Part shown: positions 23,269-33,797 of the stretch, piece by piece
Layout of the letters: every line of letters begins with the position of its first letter
Numbering within the stretch: position 1 is the first letter of the stretch
DNA from: Hawksworthiomyces lignivorus
Taxonomy: Eukaryota > Ascomycota > Sordariomycetes > Ophiostomatales > Ophiostomataceae
Assembly (NCBI GenBank): GCA_002917075.1
Contig: NTMA01000012.1
Location: 248,001-312,000 of the forward strand
Direction of reading: 5' to 3'
Length of the DNA: 64,000 bases
Made by a program: the position numbers and the translations under genes
Notes under the pieces: model-generated
Told to the model about the DNA's origin: nothing
The model's database searches: none
Seen by the model: the letters and a program-made list of their open reading frames with translations, nothing else

Positions 23269-24288
23269 TCAGCGAAACTCTCGGAAGCGGGCCTCCTCAG
23301 CCGAGTCGCCGTTGGTCAGGTACTTGATTGTCCAATCCCACAGGTCGTCCTGCTTAGTTGCATCGTAGCTGAGTTTGCTAGATTGCGATTCTTTCCGGCC
23401 GTCGATGTACTTGCCGCTGATGTCCTCGGCATCGGGGCTCAGGGCGAGCCACGCTAGCGACGCGCCCGACTCGGCCGGCGTGTGAACGGACACCTTGACG
23501 AGAGCGCGCATGACGGGGATCATGTGGGGAAGGACCTTTTTCCAGACGAACTGCTCGGGGCGCGAGCTGCTTCGGAGCAGCTCGGTGCCTGGCATGACGC
23601 CCGGGTCGAAGGCGTTGACGGCGATGGCGGCGGCGCGACCGTGGGCGCGGAGCTGCCGCTCCGCCTTATACACCCACATAAGGTTAGCGAGCTTGCTGCT
23701 GGCGTAGCGCTGGAGCGGGGAGACGGTGGCCATGTCGGCGGGCGGGCGGGCCAGATCGGCGGCCGACGTGTACTTGGCCTCGGGGTAGCCGGTGCGCATG
23801 GCCGGGTCGTGGGTGGCGCTGGTGACGATGACGACGCGGGCGCGGCGGCCGGTGCCGGCGCCGCTGCCCTGCTCGGGCGACGGCGCAACAAAGTAGGGCA
23901 CCAGCAAGTGGAACAGCAGGGCGTTGCCGACGTGGTTGACGGCAAAGGTCATCTCGAGCCCCGTGGCGGGCGCCGTCGTCAGCTGCTTGGTGCCGAGCTG
24001 CACTCCGGCGTTGAGCACCAGCGCCTGGATGGGCGGGCTGCGCTCGCCGCCGCGCGCCCAGTCGGCCGCGAACGCCCGCACGCTGGCCGGGTCGGCCAGG
24101 TCGAGGCGGCGGAACTCGGCGGCAAACGGCCGCCCCACCTCCTCGTTGATGGCGGCGGCCGCCTTGTTGGGGTCCGTCCGCGAGGCCAGCACGATCAGGC
24201 AGTCTGGGTACTCGCGGGCGGCGGCGCGGGCGGCCTCGAAGCCGAGATTGGCCGTGCCGCCGGTGATGATGACGGCGTGGCGGGCCAT
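23269..24288 (-). CDS. Short-chain dehydrogenase/reductase (SDR)
   Basis: One 339-residue frame without introns. The N-terminus has a Rossmann-fold start, VIITGGTANLGFEAAR, the cofactor-binding glycine motif; the middle glycine of the usual TGxxxGxG is Asn here (T-G-G-T-A-N-L-G). LNAG follows at the expected place (VLNAGVQ). The active site is Ser in VIVTSATHD and Tyr/Lys in RYASSKLAN (YxxxK). FDPGVMPGTEL corresponds to the family PG motif. Length and the insert after the YxxxK helix suit the retinol-dehydrogenase or protochlorophyllide-reductase-like fungal SDRs. The substrate cannot be deduced. No signal peptide is evident. The gene is divergent with the glutathione S-transferase gene, about 1 kb away. 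Confidence 0.85.
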   Translation of the reverse strand: MARHAVIITGGTANLGFEAARAAAREYPDCLIVLASRTDPNKAAAAINEEVGRPFAAEFRRLDLADPASVRAFAADWARGGERSPPIQALVLNAGVQLGTKQLTTAPATGLEMTFAVNHVGNALLFHLLVPYFVAPSPEQGSGAGTGRRARVVIVTSATHDPAMRTGYPEAKYTSAADLARPPADMATVSPLQRYASSKLANLMWVYKAERQLRAHGRAAAIAVNAFDPGVMPGTELLRSSSRPEQFVWKKVLPHMIPVMRALVKVSVHTPAESGASLAWLALSPDAEDISGKYIDGRKESQSSKLSYDATKQDDLWDWTIKYLTNGDSAEEARFREFR

Positions 24289-25328
24289 AGATGTTCCTTT
24301 TCAAGGAGGAGGAGGAGGAGGAGGAGGAAGAGGGTTGGTAAGGGCGGTCTACGTCGGAAGGAGGGAGGGAGGCAGGACGGATGGGAAGCGAGCTGTGGTC
24401 TCTTCTCGGTGCTCTTTATATTTCTCTCTGTATTCTTGCTCTTTTTTTGTGCTTGAAATTTCTACAACAAGAGGCCAGAATCAATGAATTCCAATTGTCT
24501 ACGAGCCTCTCTCTTTATACCTTTTCCAAATTCCCAGACGGACAGCAGATCTTGAGCGAGAGGCCTATACAGCGTCCGCGTCGGATGCCGTTGTCCGCCA
24601 GCAAGCATGAAGGTGATTAGTAAAACTCGCCTATTCTCTAACGCCTTATGTCACTTTTTTTTGGGCGATTTTTGTGTATATCTTCTATATCATGGGCGGT
24701 GCTGACGCCAGCATCACAACAATGAGAATTGCGAGGCGGACTGTTTTGCAGCCCGAGAAACACCGAGCTCGAAAGAGGCGCCATAGATAGCAGCCACGTT
24801 TGTCTTGTCAAATCTGAAGAGATGGCGATGAAGAGCCGCTTCCCTCATTTGGCTCGCATCTGAAGCATCTCAGCCCATCTCGACCGGACCTGCGTCGTGA
24901 TGTTTTTCTCTGCCGCTACATAAGGCTGCGGATATAGCGCGCCCGGCTCGGCTTTTTTCTGGATTGGGAAAGTCTTGATTCCAAAGGCAATCCAGGCATT
25001 CTGACTCCACTCTCCATTGGCGGCAGGCCAAATGTCTGCGAGGTGTAAAATGGTTGGCTGGCTGAAAGAGAGTCTCCTGGCGTTTGCACATCTGTCTTGA
25101 CTCCGACCGGGACAATATTCCTGTCGCTCCCATAAAAGTGCGCTGATAGTGCGCGTCATCAGGTTGTGGCTCACCTCCATTTTTCATGATTGCATCCGTG
25201 GTCTCACACCTCATTTAAGCGCGGCTCGTTTTTTCTTATATATATTGGTATTACCTCCCTTCGACCCCTCACCTCCTGTTCCTTTCGCTCCTCTCCGCAT
25301 CACTCGCACTGGCAATTTTGATCTGCCC
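24289..25328. promoter_or_regulatory. Divergent intergenic region, SDR/GST
   Basis: About 1 kb between the start of the SDR gene (minus) and the start of the GST gene (plus). An imperfect GGA triplet repeat lies at 24305-24330 just upstream of the SDR start. A 111-codon minus-strand open frame at 24845-25180 resembles no family I know and was not called. Shared regulation of the two redox enzymes is possible but not shown. Confidence 0.4.
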
Positions 25329-26324
25329 ATGTCCCTGCTCTCCAGATCTCGTTTAATTGTCACTGCAACAAGGTCATTTCCTCTCCTAGCTGTCACTCCA
25401 GTTGCATCACGCCACAGACAATACGCACAGCAGCACCGCTCGCAAGCCCCACAATCCAGTCGCTTTTTCTCTAGCACATTCGCCATGTCTGCCGAGACGC
25501 CTGCCAAGCGCCAGAAGTCCGAAAAGGACGTCCCCTACCGGCTCGTCTACTGGCCCGGCCTGCCCGGCCGCGGCGAACACGTCCGCCTGGCCCTTGAAGA
25601 GGCCGGCGTGGAGTACTCGGACACGGCGCAGGAGAAGGGCGGCGTGCAGGACGTGCTGGCGCAGATCAGCGACGAGAACCACGGCGCGGGCGCCAACGTG
25701 CCGCCGCTGGCGCCTCCCGTGCTGGTGCACGGCGACCTGACCATCAGCCAGACGCCCAACATCCTGCTGTACCTGGGCCCGCGGCTGGGGCTGGCGCCGG
25801 CGCCGGACAGCGCGGACGCGGACGGGCTGTACCGGGTCAACGCGCTGGCGCTGACGGCGCTGGACGGCCTGTCGAACGAGGTGCACGACTGCCACCACCC
25901 GATCTGCACGTCGCTGTACTACGAGGACCAGGAGGCCGAGGCGCTGCGCGCCAGCCGGCAGTTTGTCGCGGTGCGCCTGCCCAAGTTCCTGGGCTACTTT
26001 GAGCGCGTGCTGCAGGGCAGCCCGGCGCGCAGCGCGGACACGCCCTGGCTGTACGGCGGCAAGCTCACCTACGCGGACCTGGTGCTGTTCCAGTGCCTCG
26101 ACGGCACGCGCCACCAGTTCCCGCGGGCGGTGCAGGCGGCCAAGGACAGCGGCAAGTACGACCGCGTGTTTGCGCTCTACGAGGCCGTGCAGCAGCGGCC
26201 CAACATGGCGGCCTACCTCAAGAGCAGCCGGCGGCAGAAGTACGGCAACGGCATCTACCGCTACTACAAGGAGCTGGACGTGACGGAGGAGGAGGCGGCC
26301 GCCGCAGCAGAGGAGAAAAAATAG
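25329..26324 (+). CDS. Glutathione S-transferase, possible dual targeting
   Basis: A 331-residue intronless frame from the ATG at 25329. The thioredoxin-like N-domain begins at about residue 68 (YRLVYWPGLPGRGEHVRLALEEAG) and includes PPLAPPVLVHGDLTISQTPNI, the cis-Pro and glutathione-contact Ser/Gln region. The all-helical C-domain includes TPWLYGGKLTYADLVLFQ. The form is that of fungal GSTs related to the mu/sigma type, which conjugate glutathione to electrophiles. The first 52 residues are rich in Arg, Ser and Leu with almost no acids, like a mitochondrial presequence ending in RFFSSTFA. A second in-frame ATG (25485, Met53) has G at -3 while the first has C, so leaky scanning could give mitochondrial and cytosolic forms. 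The peroxide or xenobiotic substrate is unknown. Confidence 0.85.
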   Translation: MSLLSRSRLIVTATRSFPLLAVTPVASRHRQYAQQHRSQAPQSSRFFSSTFAMSAETPAKRQKSEKDVPYRLVYWPGLPGRGEHVRLALEEAGVEYSDTAQEKGGVQDVLAQISDENHGAGANVPPLAPPVLVHGDLTISQTPNILLYLGPRLGLAPAPDSADADGLYRVNALALTALDGLSNEVHDCHHPICTSLYYEDQEAEALRASRQFVAVRLPKFLGYFERVLQGSPARSADTPWLYGGKLTYADLVLFQCLDGTRHQFPRAVQAAKDSGKYDRVFALYEAVQQRPNMAAYLKSSRRQKYGNGIYRYYKELDVTEEEAAAAAEEKK

Positions 26325-27947
26325 AGAGGCCCGAGGGAAATGAAGGCCTGCTGTGGTCCAAAAGAAAAAAAAGAAAAAAAGGTGCTGCTAAAATCGATAA
26401 GAACTAGAAGCAAAAAATAAATAAATAAATCCCCAAATCCCATAAGATGAGACATATTCGGAATAATCACTCCGCACCAAATTTCAGAGTCTGCCTACCT
26501 GCTGCATGCAGCTCCTGAAGTCACCACATGAAGGCACCACATGTAGGCACCATATGTAGGCACCTTTTGTTGCGAGAATGTAAGCTGTGAATTACACAGC
26601 CCTTTGACGTAATGTGGGCGGGGGAACTGCGGGCGGGGCAAGGGAGCTGCGCAGGACAATAGGTATTGATGTATCAACCCAAAGCCACCTCCCTTCAAAA
26701 GAGCAGATAACAACGTCTTGCTAGTATTGGGACTGGGAACCTGGCATCTAATTCTATGAGATATCTCCTACGGGATCATGGTGAACGTATAATATACGAA
26801 ATACGCTGGAGAAGGGGGACTGTAAATATAGATATTCAAGGGAGAAGGCAACAGTCTCGTCTGTTGAATATACGATACAAACGACACGGCTGTGCAGGGC
26901 AACGTTCCTTAGCGGGCAGCTGCTAACACTTGTCTCCTCTTTGGAATCAGGAACGCGAGAAAGGGAAGAGTTGCTTTATCAGTAGTAATGTACGTATGTA
27001 GTCGTCGTATTATTTGGTATTCCAGTCTCTATCAGCCCCACTTTTCTTTCTACTTTCTTAAGTCTGTATAATCTCCACGACGCCCAGTCGCTGTCGTCTC
27101 ACTCCCTCAGCCTGGAAAACATTAGGTGCAGCTGCTCTTGAGTGGAGAGATGGAAGACGAAGACTTCTTCCTCGTTAATGGATATTTTCTCGAACTTGCA
27201 GTTCTCCTCTTCTCTCGGCATTTCTTTTTATTTGGATTCTCCTCTCCTTTCTCCTGGTCTCCTACCAGCACTCACATATATATACATCTCCCTTTCGATT
27301 GTTACTAAGACCTTTAGTCGATTCGTCGTCTTGGTCTGCGGTACATCCTCGGTGTTGGTTATTTGTCCACCTCCCTTTCTGACCGTTATGCACAGCCTGT
27401 GTTCTCCTGTGACATCCTCATTGTTATTGGCCAAAGTCATGTTTGGCATCCCATGTCTGCCCAGGCAAAAACAGCACAATTCACTCTGGCGTCTACTTTA
27501 GCATTTGTGCACTTTGCGTATCTCTCTCTGTACAATATTTCGCCCGTGCCAGAAAATAACATCTCTTTCTACCTTCCACTACAAACAGGCCATCTTGTCT
27601 TCTGGTGAATGTCACCCCTGTATCCAGGCACTTCAGCTTCAAAATTCACAGTAGTCCTCCAACAGATCTGCCTCCCTTGTCCTCTTGGATCTCGCCACTA
27701 AATTATCAAGTCTTATTTCCATGCGTGCAAGAGAATTTCCTGTTCACTAGATACTGCTGAATTGTCCCAACTTGGGAACCTCCGTGAATACCTTCTTGTA
27801 TTGTCTTCTGCTTGCTCTAATATTCCCTGGTGTCCTTCTTATAAGTTTTTGTTTGTTCTCATTTACGGCCGCTATCTGCTTTTCCTTTTCCAAATCAACC
27901 GTTCAAATACTTGTCTGCATCTGCTCGCACCGAGAAACTAAATCGCG
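26325..27947. other. Intergenic region with a short tandem repeat
   Basis: About 1.6 kb with no recognised gene. It holds a four-copy 13-bp repeat close to the GST 3' side (listed separately). The part from 27140 to 27900 is pyrimidine-rich and suits the leader or promoter of the E2 gene. Open frames are short and of low complexity. Confidence 0.45.
26517..26568. repeat. 13-bp tandem repeat, four imperfect copies
   Basis: Four adjacent 13-bp copies of a GWAGGCACCAYAT-like unit (26517-26529, 26530-26542, 26543-26555, 26556-26568). The last copy diverges at its end. It lies about 190 bp downstream of the GST stop codon. Confidence 0.8.
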
Positions 27948-30731
27948 ATGGCCGCAGCATTCTTGGGCCATTTCGGCTCCTACGCCGAACCATTTCCGTC
28001 TGACATGCTGTCTCCGAGGCCGCCGACTTTTGAGCTGTGGTGGAGAGCCGCTCTGCAGAGCGTGGATTCCGATACTACTCAAGAAGATCTGAGGACTGCA
28101 TACTTCGCGCCTTTTCAGAGAGCCTCACATGATTTCTGCGATGTGTCTAGCGACCGCGCTTTTTCTGCTTTTTCTCGACAGCTTTACGCCTTCACTTGCC
28201 AGCATTGCCAAAAGAGATACGATCTTTCTGCATCGGATATGATTGCCAATATACGGAAAATGGCTCTCGAAAATAGTAGGCATTTATTGTCCCCATCTTT
28301 CCATCTTCTAGTTTGTTCTAACAAGCCCCTGCTCCTACAGACGCGGTCGTCTCTGGATTCAGCTGTGGCAGCTGTGCCCAGGTCAACTGTTTGGGCTGTG
28401 GCCTTGCAGTCTCGCATCTGATGAAATATCGCGGCACGCGAGGAAGCAACGAGTTGAGTATCTCGTGGTGCTGTGATATCGGTCGCGTGGTTCTCATCTG
28501 GGCTCTGTTCTGCGGCACCGAAGATCACAATGCACAAGATCACAATCCACTCGGTCCCGCGGTTTCTTCTGAGATTTCCAAGAAAAGACCGAGCCCTCCC
28601 AAATTTAATATGTTTAAGCAGCCGAAAAGTTCTCACCAGAATTATCCAAACACTGCTCCTCCGGCCTACAACAAGGTCGATGCCATGATGGACGATCTGT
28701 TTTGGAAAGACATGTGGTACCAACCGGGAAGCAGCAGCGAGAGTGGTCCCCCCATCAGCACAGCAGCGGCTGGGTATGCTCATATTCCCAAAAAGCCAAA
28801 GTCTAGCTCACAACAGCCAACTGGTGCGCTGCCGCCAGGAATCGGATATGGAGGGGGGACGAACTTGCAACAGCAGAAGAGCACGCCGTCGAAATTTGGC
28901 CAGAATGTGGCGAGCGAAGACAGCGAGTACAGGGCCTATTATCTGACCCTGGCCGGGCTTCTCGCTTCGTCGGACGGGAGAGGCAGCTTGCCGCTGGCAG
29001 CTTGCCATCTCCTTGCGCATTTTCTCTGCCACAGCCCTCTTCTTACCCATGCGGCAAACCTCCTGCGCAACACATCCGTTGAGGACATTGCCAAGCGGCA
29101 CCTTTTATACGATGCTCTTGTTCGGTTTCTGGACGCCCTCTGTCACTCTCAGAGCCTCCTGGCTGTGCTCACCCAGCCGCAAATTCTCTTCCCAGCAGAA
29201 GAGCAGCTCTTTGCCTTGTGCTTTTCATCTTGGCCGCTGGACTCGTTCCAGCCTGTGGAAATGGCAGCTATGACAAAGGGAAATAGATATTACAACACGA
29301 AAGCGAAAGGGAAAGGAAAACCGAAAGAAAAAGAACACAGCGAATGTGAACCGCTATGGGTAGTTATGAACGGCATGGCAGACCTGTGCCAATATATGAT
29401 CGAGCATTGCCGTAAGCACGCCGTCGGATCTCCTCAAGTCGGCCTCGACCCCATGCTGGATGTGTGCCACAGGCTTGTCAATACCAACCGCCTGCTGTCT
29501 GAGAAATACAAGTTGCTTCCGAGGGCGACAGGAGATTGGAATGGAGCGCCAATGACTCTGACGGGGACTAATATGTTCGAATTCATGATCACACCTGGGC
29601 AGCATAGCCAAAATACAGACATGTATGGCCTTGTAATGAAGAACTGCGGTGTTGCTAAAAAGCCAGATGCAGGGACAGTCAAGCAGTGGTACCGAGAGCA
29701 GTGCGTTCTCGCAATCGACGACGACAAGATCCTCCGGACCAGTGCTTTCAAGAGCGAAGCGCTGGCGGTCATGAGTCCTCCAACCGATTGGATGAAGCGC
29801 GTTGTGGCCGGGCTGGCCGGGCTTCGGGCGTCTCTGCCTTATGGCATCTTTGTGCGCCACGGAGAAAGCCGCCCCTACGTCATGAAAGTCTTGATCATCG
29901 GTCCTAAGGGTACGCCGTATGAAGGCGGCGCCTTCGAGTTTGATCTATTTTGTCCTGTGACATTCCCAAGGTCGCCGCCAATGATGAAGTTCAAAACTAC
30001 AGGGCAAGGCCAGGTCCGCTTCAATCCAAACCTCTATGCCAATGGCTACAGTACGTTCTCCTCCCAATACTCTGAAAGTCTCGTATAACTGCGTGTTTGA
30101 CTGACGCAAGCGCTGAACCTGCTGCTTAGTATGTCTCTCGTTGCTGGGTTCTTGGTCTGGCGAGCCGTGGAAGGTGGATCAGAGCACGTTATTGCAAGTG
30201 CTCGTGTCGATCCAAGCCATGATCTTCTGCGAGGAGCCGTACTACAACGAACCCGGTTATGAAAACACGCCCAATCCGACAAAGAGCATATCCTACAACT
30301 CCAAAGTACACACCCAAACCTTCCAGTATGCCATCCTGCCCTGGATATACAGTTTCCCGCAGCAGCATCGCGCACCCCACGCAGAGACGGATGTTGTGGT
30401 AAAACCACCGAGTATCAGGGTCAGACGCAGACTTGCAGAACGAATAGACAGCATAGGCAGACAAAATGGCGAAACCAGCACATATAAGGCATTTTTTGGC
30501 GTACCCGCCCCGAAAGATGCGGTCAAGACGGCTGCGGCCAAGACGGCTGCGGCTTCAAGTTCGGTCAAGGCTACTCCAGGCGACGTGGATCTCTGGGGTG
30601 ACGTCCTCCGCAAGCACTTTGAGGTTAGCGGGAAAGATATTTTGGAGTCTGCAAAAAGATACCCCGACAGCACCCCTTGGGCGGAGGCATTTAGTAAATG
30701 GTGCAAATACTATCACTGGATTGAGCAGTAG
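27948..30731 (+). CDS. BIRC6/UBE2O-type ubiquitin-conjugating enzyme with N-terminal Cys cluster
   Basis: Three exons, 27948-28275, 28341-30050 and 30130-30731, give 879 residues; introns are GTAGGC...ACAG and GTACGT...TTAG, in phase. Exon 1 plus the start of exon 2 encode a zinc-finger-like cysteine array, CQHC at about residues 85-88 then [13 protein letters not shown] around 120-132. The middle is helical and unrecognised. The C-terminal UBC fold shows [35 protein letters not shown] (in place of HPN) and the active site [15 protein letters not shown] with the catalytic Cys at 681. NPNLY followed by CLSLL...W is the hallmark of the BIRC6/UBE2O group of large E2s. The second intron falls in the codon just before that Cys. 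A tail of about 180 residues follows. It converges on the cyclin H gene. Substrates are unknown. Confidence 0.85.
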
Positions 30732-31093
30732 AAGACTTTCTTTCTCGCAGAGTCTATCGTTTTGATTGAAGAGATCTGGTAGGGCTTGCTGCGTCTTCAG
30801 CGGGAGCGCATCAAGTATCATCAGCCAACGTCAGATCTAAGCAGTGATAGAATAACGCCAAATGTTAATTTAAAGCTTTTCTCATTTTATGCACAGACAA
30901 TAGTCCATCTTCCCGTCTCAGAAGATTCGTTTCTTCCTGTTCCGTATCTCTGTTTCTAGATCCGCGGTCCAATAATAAGTAGCATTGTCTCTTGAAATAC
31001 TTTTTTAAAAATTAGATTTCCTAGCCTTTTCCTTGCCAATAGATAATCGTACACAATTACATTGTTTTTCCCTGCAACCCGGCCGTATTTCTC
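30732..31093. other. Convergent 3' intergenic spacer
   Basis: About 360 bp between the E2 and cyclin H stop codons, A/T-rich, with nothing beyond presumed 3' UTRs. Confidence 0.5.
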
Positions 31094-32467
31094 TCAGCCG
31101 CGCAGGGGAGGCCCGAACGGGTCGTCCAGGGCCTTGGCGACCTTGCGCCTCTTGGTGTCGTGCAGGCTCTCGGGCGTGGACGCGTCGTCGGTTCCCGTGC
31201 CGAGCTTCTTGCCGCCGAAGACGGCGCCGTCCTCCTCCATGCTGGCGGTGTTGGTGTTGGAGGCGGCGGAGGCGTAGGACTTGACGGCGCCCTCCTTCTT
31301 GGCCTGCTGCAGGGCGACGAGGTTCCAGCGGTCGGGGTCGCGGCAGGCGCGCAGCTTCTTGAGCAGGGGCTTGATGAGGTTGTTGGACTCGGGCTGGCCC
31401 CAGTAGGCGGTGAAGCGCTCGGGCGGCTCGGTGGCGAGCAGGGCGGCGCAGCGCTCGACGGTGGCGAGCACGCGGTCGCGGACCTCGGCGCCGTGGACGC
31501 GCTCCCACTCGGCGGCGGCGATGGCGGCCTCGCTGACCTTTTTCTTCTTGAGCGGTTGAGGTCCGCCGCCTGTAACCGGCGTGGCCGTGCCCGTGGCGGG
31601 GCCGCTGCCGGTGTCGTTGGGGCTGGGCCGGCGCTGGTGGCGGAAGATCTCGCCGAGCAGCAGGCGCTCGACCAGGCCGCGGTCGGCCAGCCACAGGGCG
31701 GCCAGCATGATCTGCGACGGCGTGTAGTGGAAGTAGGCGTCGGTGACCAGCGGGCTGAACTTGAGGATCTCGCGCGCCCGCCGGTGCGCCTGCGTGATGC
31801 GCGCGTCCGTCAGCGGCTCCTCGTCGCCGCCGCTGCCGATGGGTGTGGTGCCGGCAGCGGCGGCGCCACCACCTGGTTCTTGCTTGATGCCGCCGCTGTC
31901 GCCGCTGTCGCCGCCGCCGCCGCCGTCGTCCAGCAGGCGGCGCAGCTCCATGACGGCGCCCTCGAGGCCGCGGAAGGGGTGCTTGACGTCAAAGGCGAAG
32001 CGGATGCCCTGGCACAGCAGGAACTCGCCGGCCAGGACGTCGGCGGCGGTGGTGTTGGGGAACTTCTCGGCGAAGCCGTCCAGCTTGTGGTAGTAGCCCT
32101 CGGACTTGGCGCCGAAGAAAAGCGCCGTCTTGAACAGCGCCGCCGGCGGGTACGTCATGATGCTGTGCGTGACGTAGAAGCGCCGCAGGAACACGGCGGC
32201 CGTCGCCTGCACCTCGGTCGGCTGCTCCGTGAACTTGCCGGCCCGCAGCAGCTCGACCGTGTAAAAGTCGAGCAGCAGCCGCTCCTCGGCCGGTGTCAGG
32301 TACGCGACGGCCGCCGCCGCAGCTGGGTCATCCTCGCTGCGCCGCTCGCTGATGCTCGCCTGGGCTAGGGCGTTGGTCTGCGTGCGCAGCGAGTCGAGCT
32401 GGGGCGGCGAGAAGGACCAGAGGCGGAACTGGGAGGACTGCCGGTAGACTGCGTCTTCGGTGGCCAT
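31094..32467 (-). CDS. CCL1: Cyclin H, TFIIH/CAK subunit
   Basis: An intronless 457-residue frame. It starts MATEDAVYRQSSQFRLW; the YRxSSQFRxW motif is the conserved N-terminal helix of cyclin H. The first cyclin box spans about 55-180 (TPAEERLLLDFYTVEL, ATAAVFLRRFYVTHSIM, KTALFFGAKSEGYYHKLDGF). The second starts near 225 (AHRRAREILKFSPLVTDAYFHYTPSQIMLAALWLADR). The protein partners Kin28/Cdk7 to phosphorylate the RNA polymerase II tail and, in some fungi, cell-cycle kinases. Between the boxes lies a Gly/Ser-rich insert (about 181-218) containing IKQE (194-197), which fits the SUMO acceptor pattern. A second low-complexity stretch (about 264-290) precedes KKKKVSEAAIAAAEWERVHG. Both inserts are probably surface loops. 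Confidence 0.9.
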   Translation of the reverse strand: MATEDAVYRQSSQFRLWSFSPPQLDSLRTQTNALAQASISERRSEDDPAAAAAVAYLTPAEERLLLDFYTVELLRAGKFTEQPTEVQATAAVFLRRFYVTHSIMTYPPAALFKTALFFGAKSEGYYHKLDGFAEKFPNTTAADVLAGEFLLCQGIRFAFDVKHPFRGLEGAVMELRRLLDDGGGGGDSGDSGGIKQEPGGGAAAAGTTPIGSGGDEEPLTDARITQAHRRAREILKFSPLVTDAYFHYTPSQIMLAALWLADRGLVERLLLGEIFRHQRRPSPNDTGSGPATGTATPVTGGGPQPLKKKKVSEAAIAAAEWERVHGAEVRDRVLATVERCAALLATEPPERFTAYWGQPESNNLIKPLLKKLRACRDPDRWNLVALQQAKKEGAVKSYASAASNTNTASMEEDGAVFGGKKLGTGTDDASTPESLHDTKRRKVAKALDDPFGPPLRG

Positions 32468-33630
32468 TTTAAAGAGAAGGGAGAGTAGTGGTTAGGCTAG
32501 AGAAGGGGAGGCAGTAAAGAGAAGGAGGAGAAGGAGCCCAGAGCTCGAGAGAGAAGCTGTCAAGAACAGATGGTCGTGTTGTCACGGTGCGCCGCAGCGC
32601 GAAGCCATGGCGTGCTGGTGCGCCCTACTGATCTAGCAAGCGGCGGATCGTATTAATGAGATGATGAACAGAACTTCTCCCGCGTTGGTAAGTTTGGTCG
32701 GTGGCATGCGAGAAACGTTGAACAAAGCTGGTCCTGGATGTTGCTGCTGATATGCGGCGAATCACACAGCTCAGCTTGATGTTTCTTTTGCTCTTGAAAA
32801 AGATCTGCCAGCCGTCGGCCAGCTGCCACTTGGTCTGAGCTCCCCCTACTCCCCTAAGGCGACCCCACCCACTATAAGCTGGAGCCTATGTGGTACGAGC
32901 TCGTACGTGCAGGCTTCCTCGCGCCTTATTACTGTAGGTATGTATCCCAAGCTAATCTTATCTCTCCTCAGCTCTGTGGCCGCCATAGGGCGGGGGAGCT
33001 TCTGGCCTCGCCCCTCGTTGGATGAACAAGCAAGCTATCCATTCGCTACTGCTAGAGAGCCCCACAGACTCCGTCATATACACCACTGTAGATGCAAACT
33101 CCAGCTGCAATGGATGTAGCGCTGAGGGTCATGATAGGGAAAAAGATGGCAGCATGGCACGCATGGGTCCCCCACTCGCTGGCGCTAAAGCCGGTTAGGC
33201 GGGCTCGCGGGCTGGATGGGCTGAGTTTAGGGGAAATTAGCGAGTTGCTTCAGCAGACATTTGACATGTGGAAAATGGTAACAGGAAATGCACAAGGACC
33301 ATACAGGCCATACACAGAGGACAGGGAAGGTGTGACGGCCGATGATGCGATTAACCAGTCCTGCCCATAAGCGGCTCGTACGGCTGTCGCGGGCGGCGCT
33401 GTGGCTGCAGGACCGAGGGAGAAAGAGAAAGTATCAGACGTTTTCCCTTTCTCTGAATAGTAAGTTAAGCCGTACGCCGTATACGATGCCTTACCACCTT
33501 AACGCCTTACTACCTTACCATGTGCTCTCTCGCTTCTCGATGCACCCATCCCATCCCCATCCTCCTCCTCCTAATACTCATCACTACCATCTCCTCCCAT
33601 CCTCCTCCACATGTCCACATGCGCCCACTC

Positions 33631-33660
33631 TCTCCCACACTCTCCCACACTTTCCCACAC
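33631..33660. repeat. 10-bp repeat TCCCACACTY, three copies
   Basis: Three adjacent copies at 33631-33640, 33641-33650 and 33651-33660, within a C/T-rich tract. Looks like simple-sequence expansion. Confidence 0.8.
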
Positions 33661-33770
33661 TCTGTCGCTCTCTACCACACCTCTGCCACTCTGTACACTC
33701 TGCTACTCTGCTGCCACTCCTGCAACTACGAAACAGCTTGGCACAGCCTAATCACCCTCTCTCACACGTC

Positions 33771-33797
33771 CTCTCTCTCTCTCTCTCTCTCTCTCTC
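33771..33797. repeat. (CT)n microsatellite
   Basis: An uninterrupted CT dinucleotide run of 27 bases in the C/T-rich region upstream of the F-box-like/zinc gene. Confidence 0.9.

Noticed and set aside
24845..25180. A 111-codon minus-strand frame between the SDR and GST genes
   Set aside because: No recognisable family, no clear coding bias, and it lies in a divergent promoter region.
31160..32368. A 402-codon plus-strand open frame opposite cyclin H
   Set aside because: Antisense shadow with Gly/Val/Ala bias; the minus strand encodes recognisable cyclin boxes.
33092..33370. A 92-codon plus-strand frame
   Set aside because: Composition is unlike the neighbouring genes and no motif or splice partner was found.
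33631..33797. Regular short repeats as a CRISPR-like array
   Set aside because: Units are adjacent with no spacers, in eukaryotic DNA; they are simple-sequence repeats.
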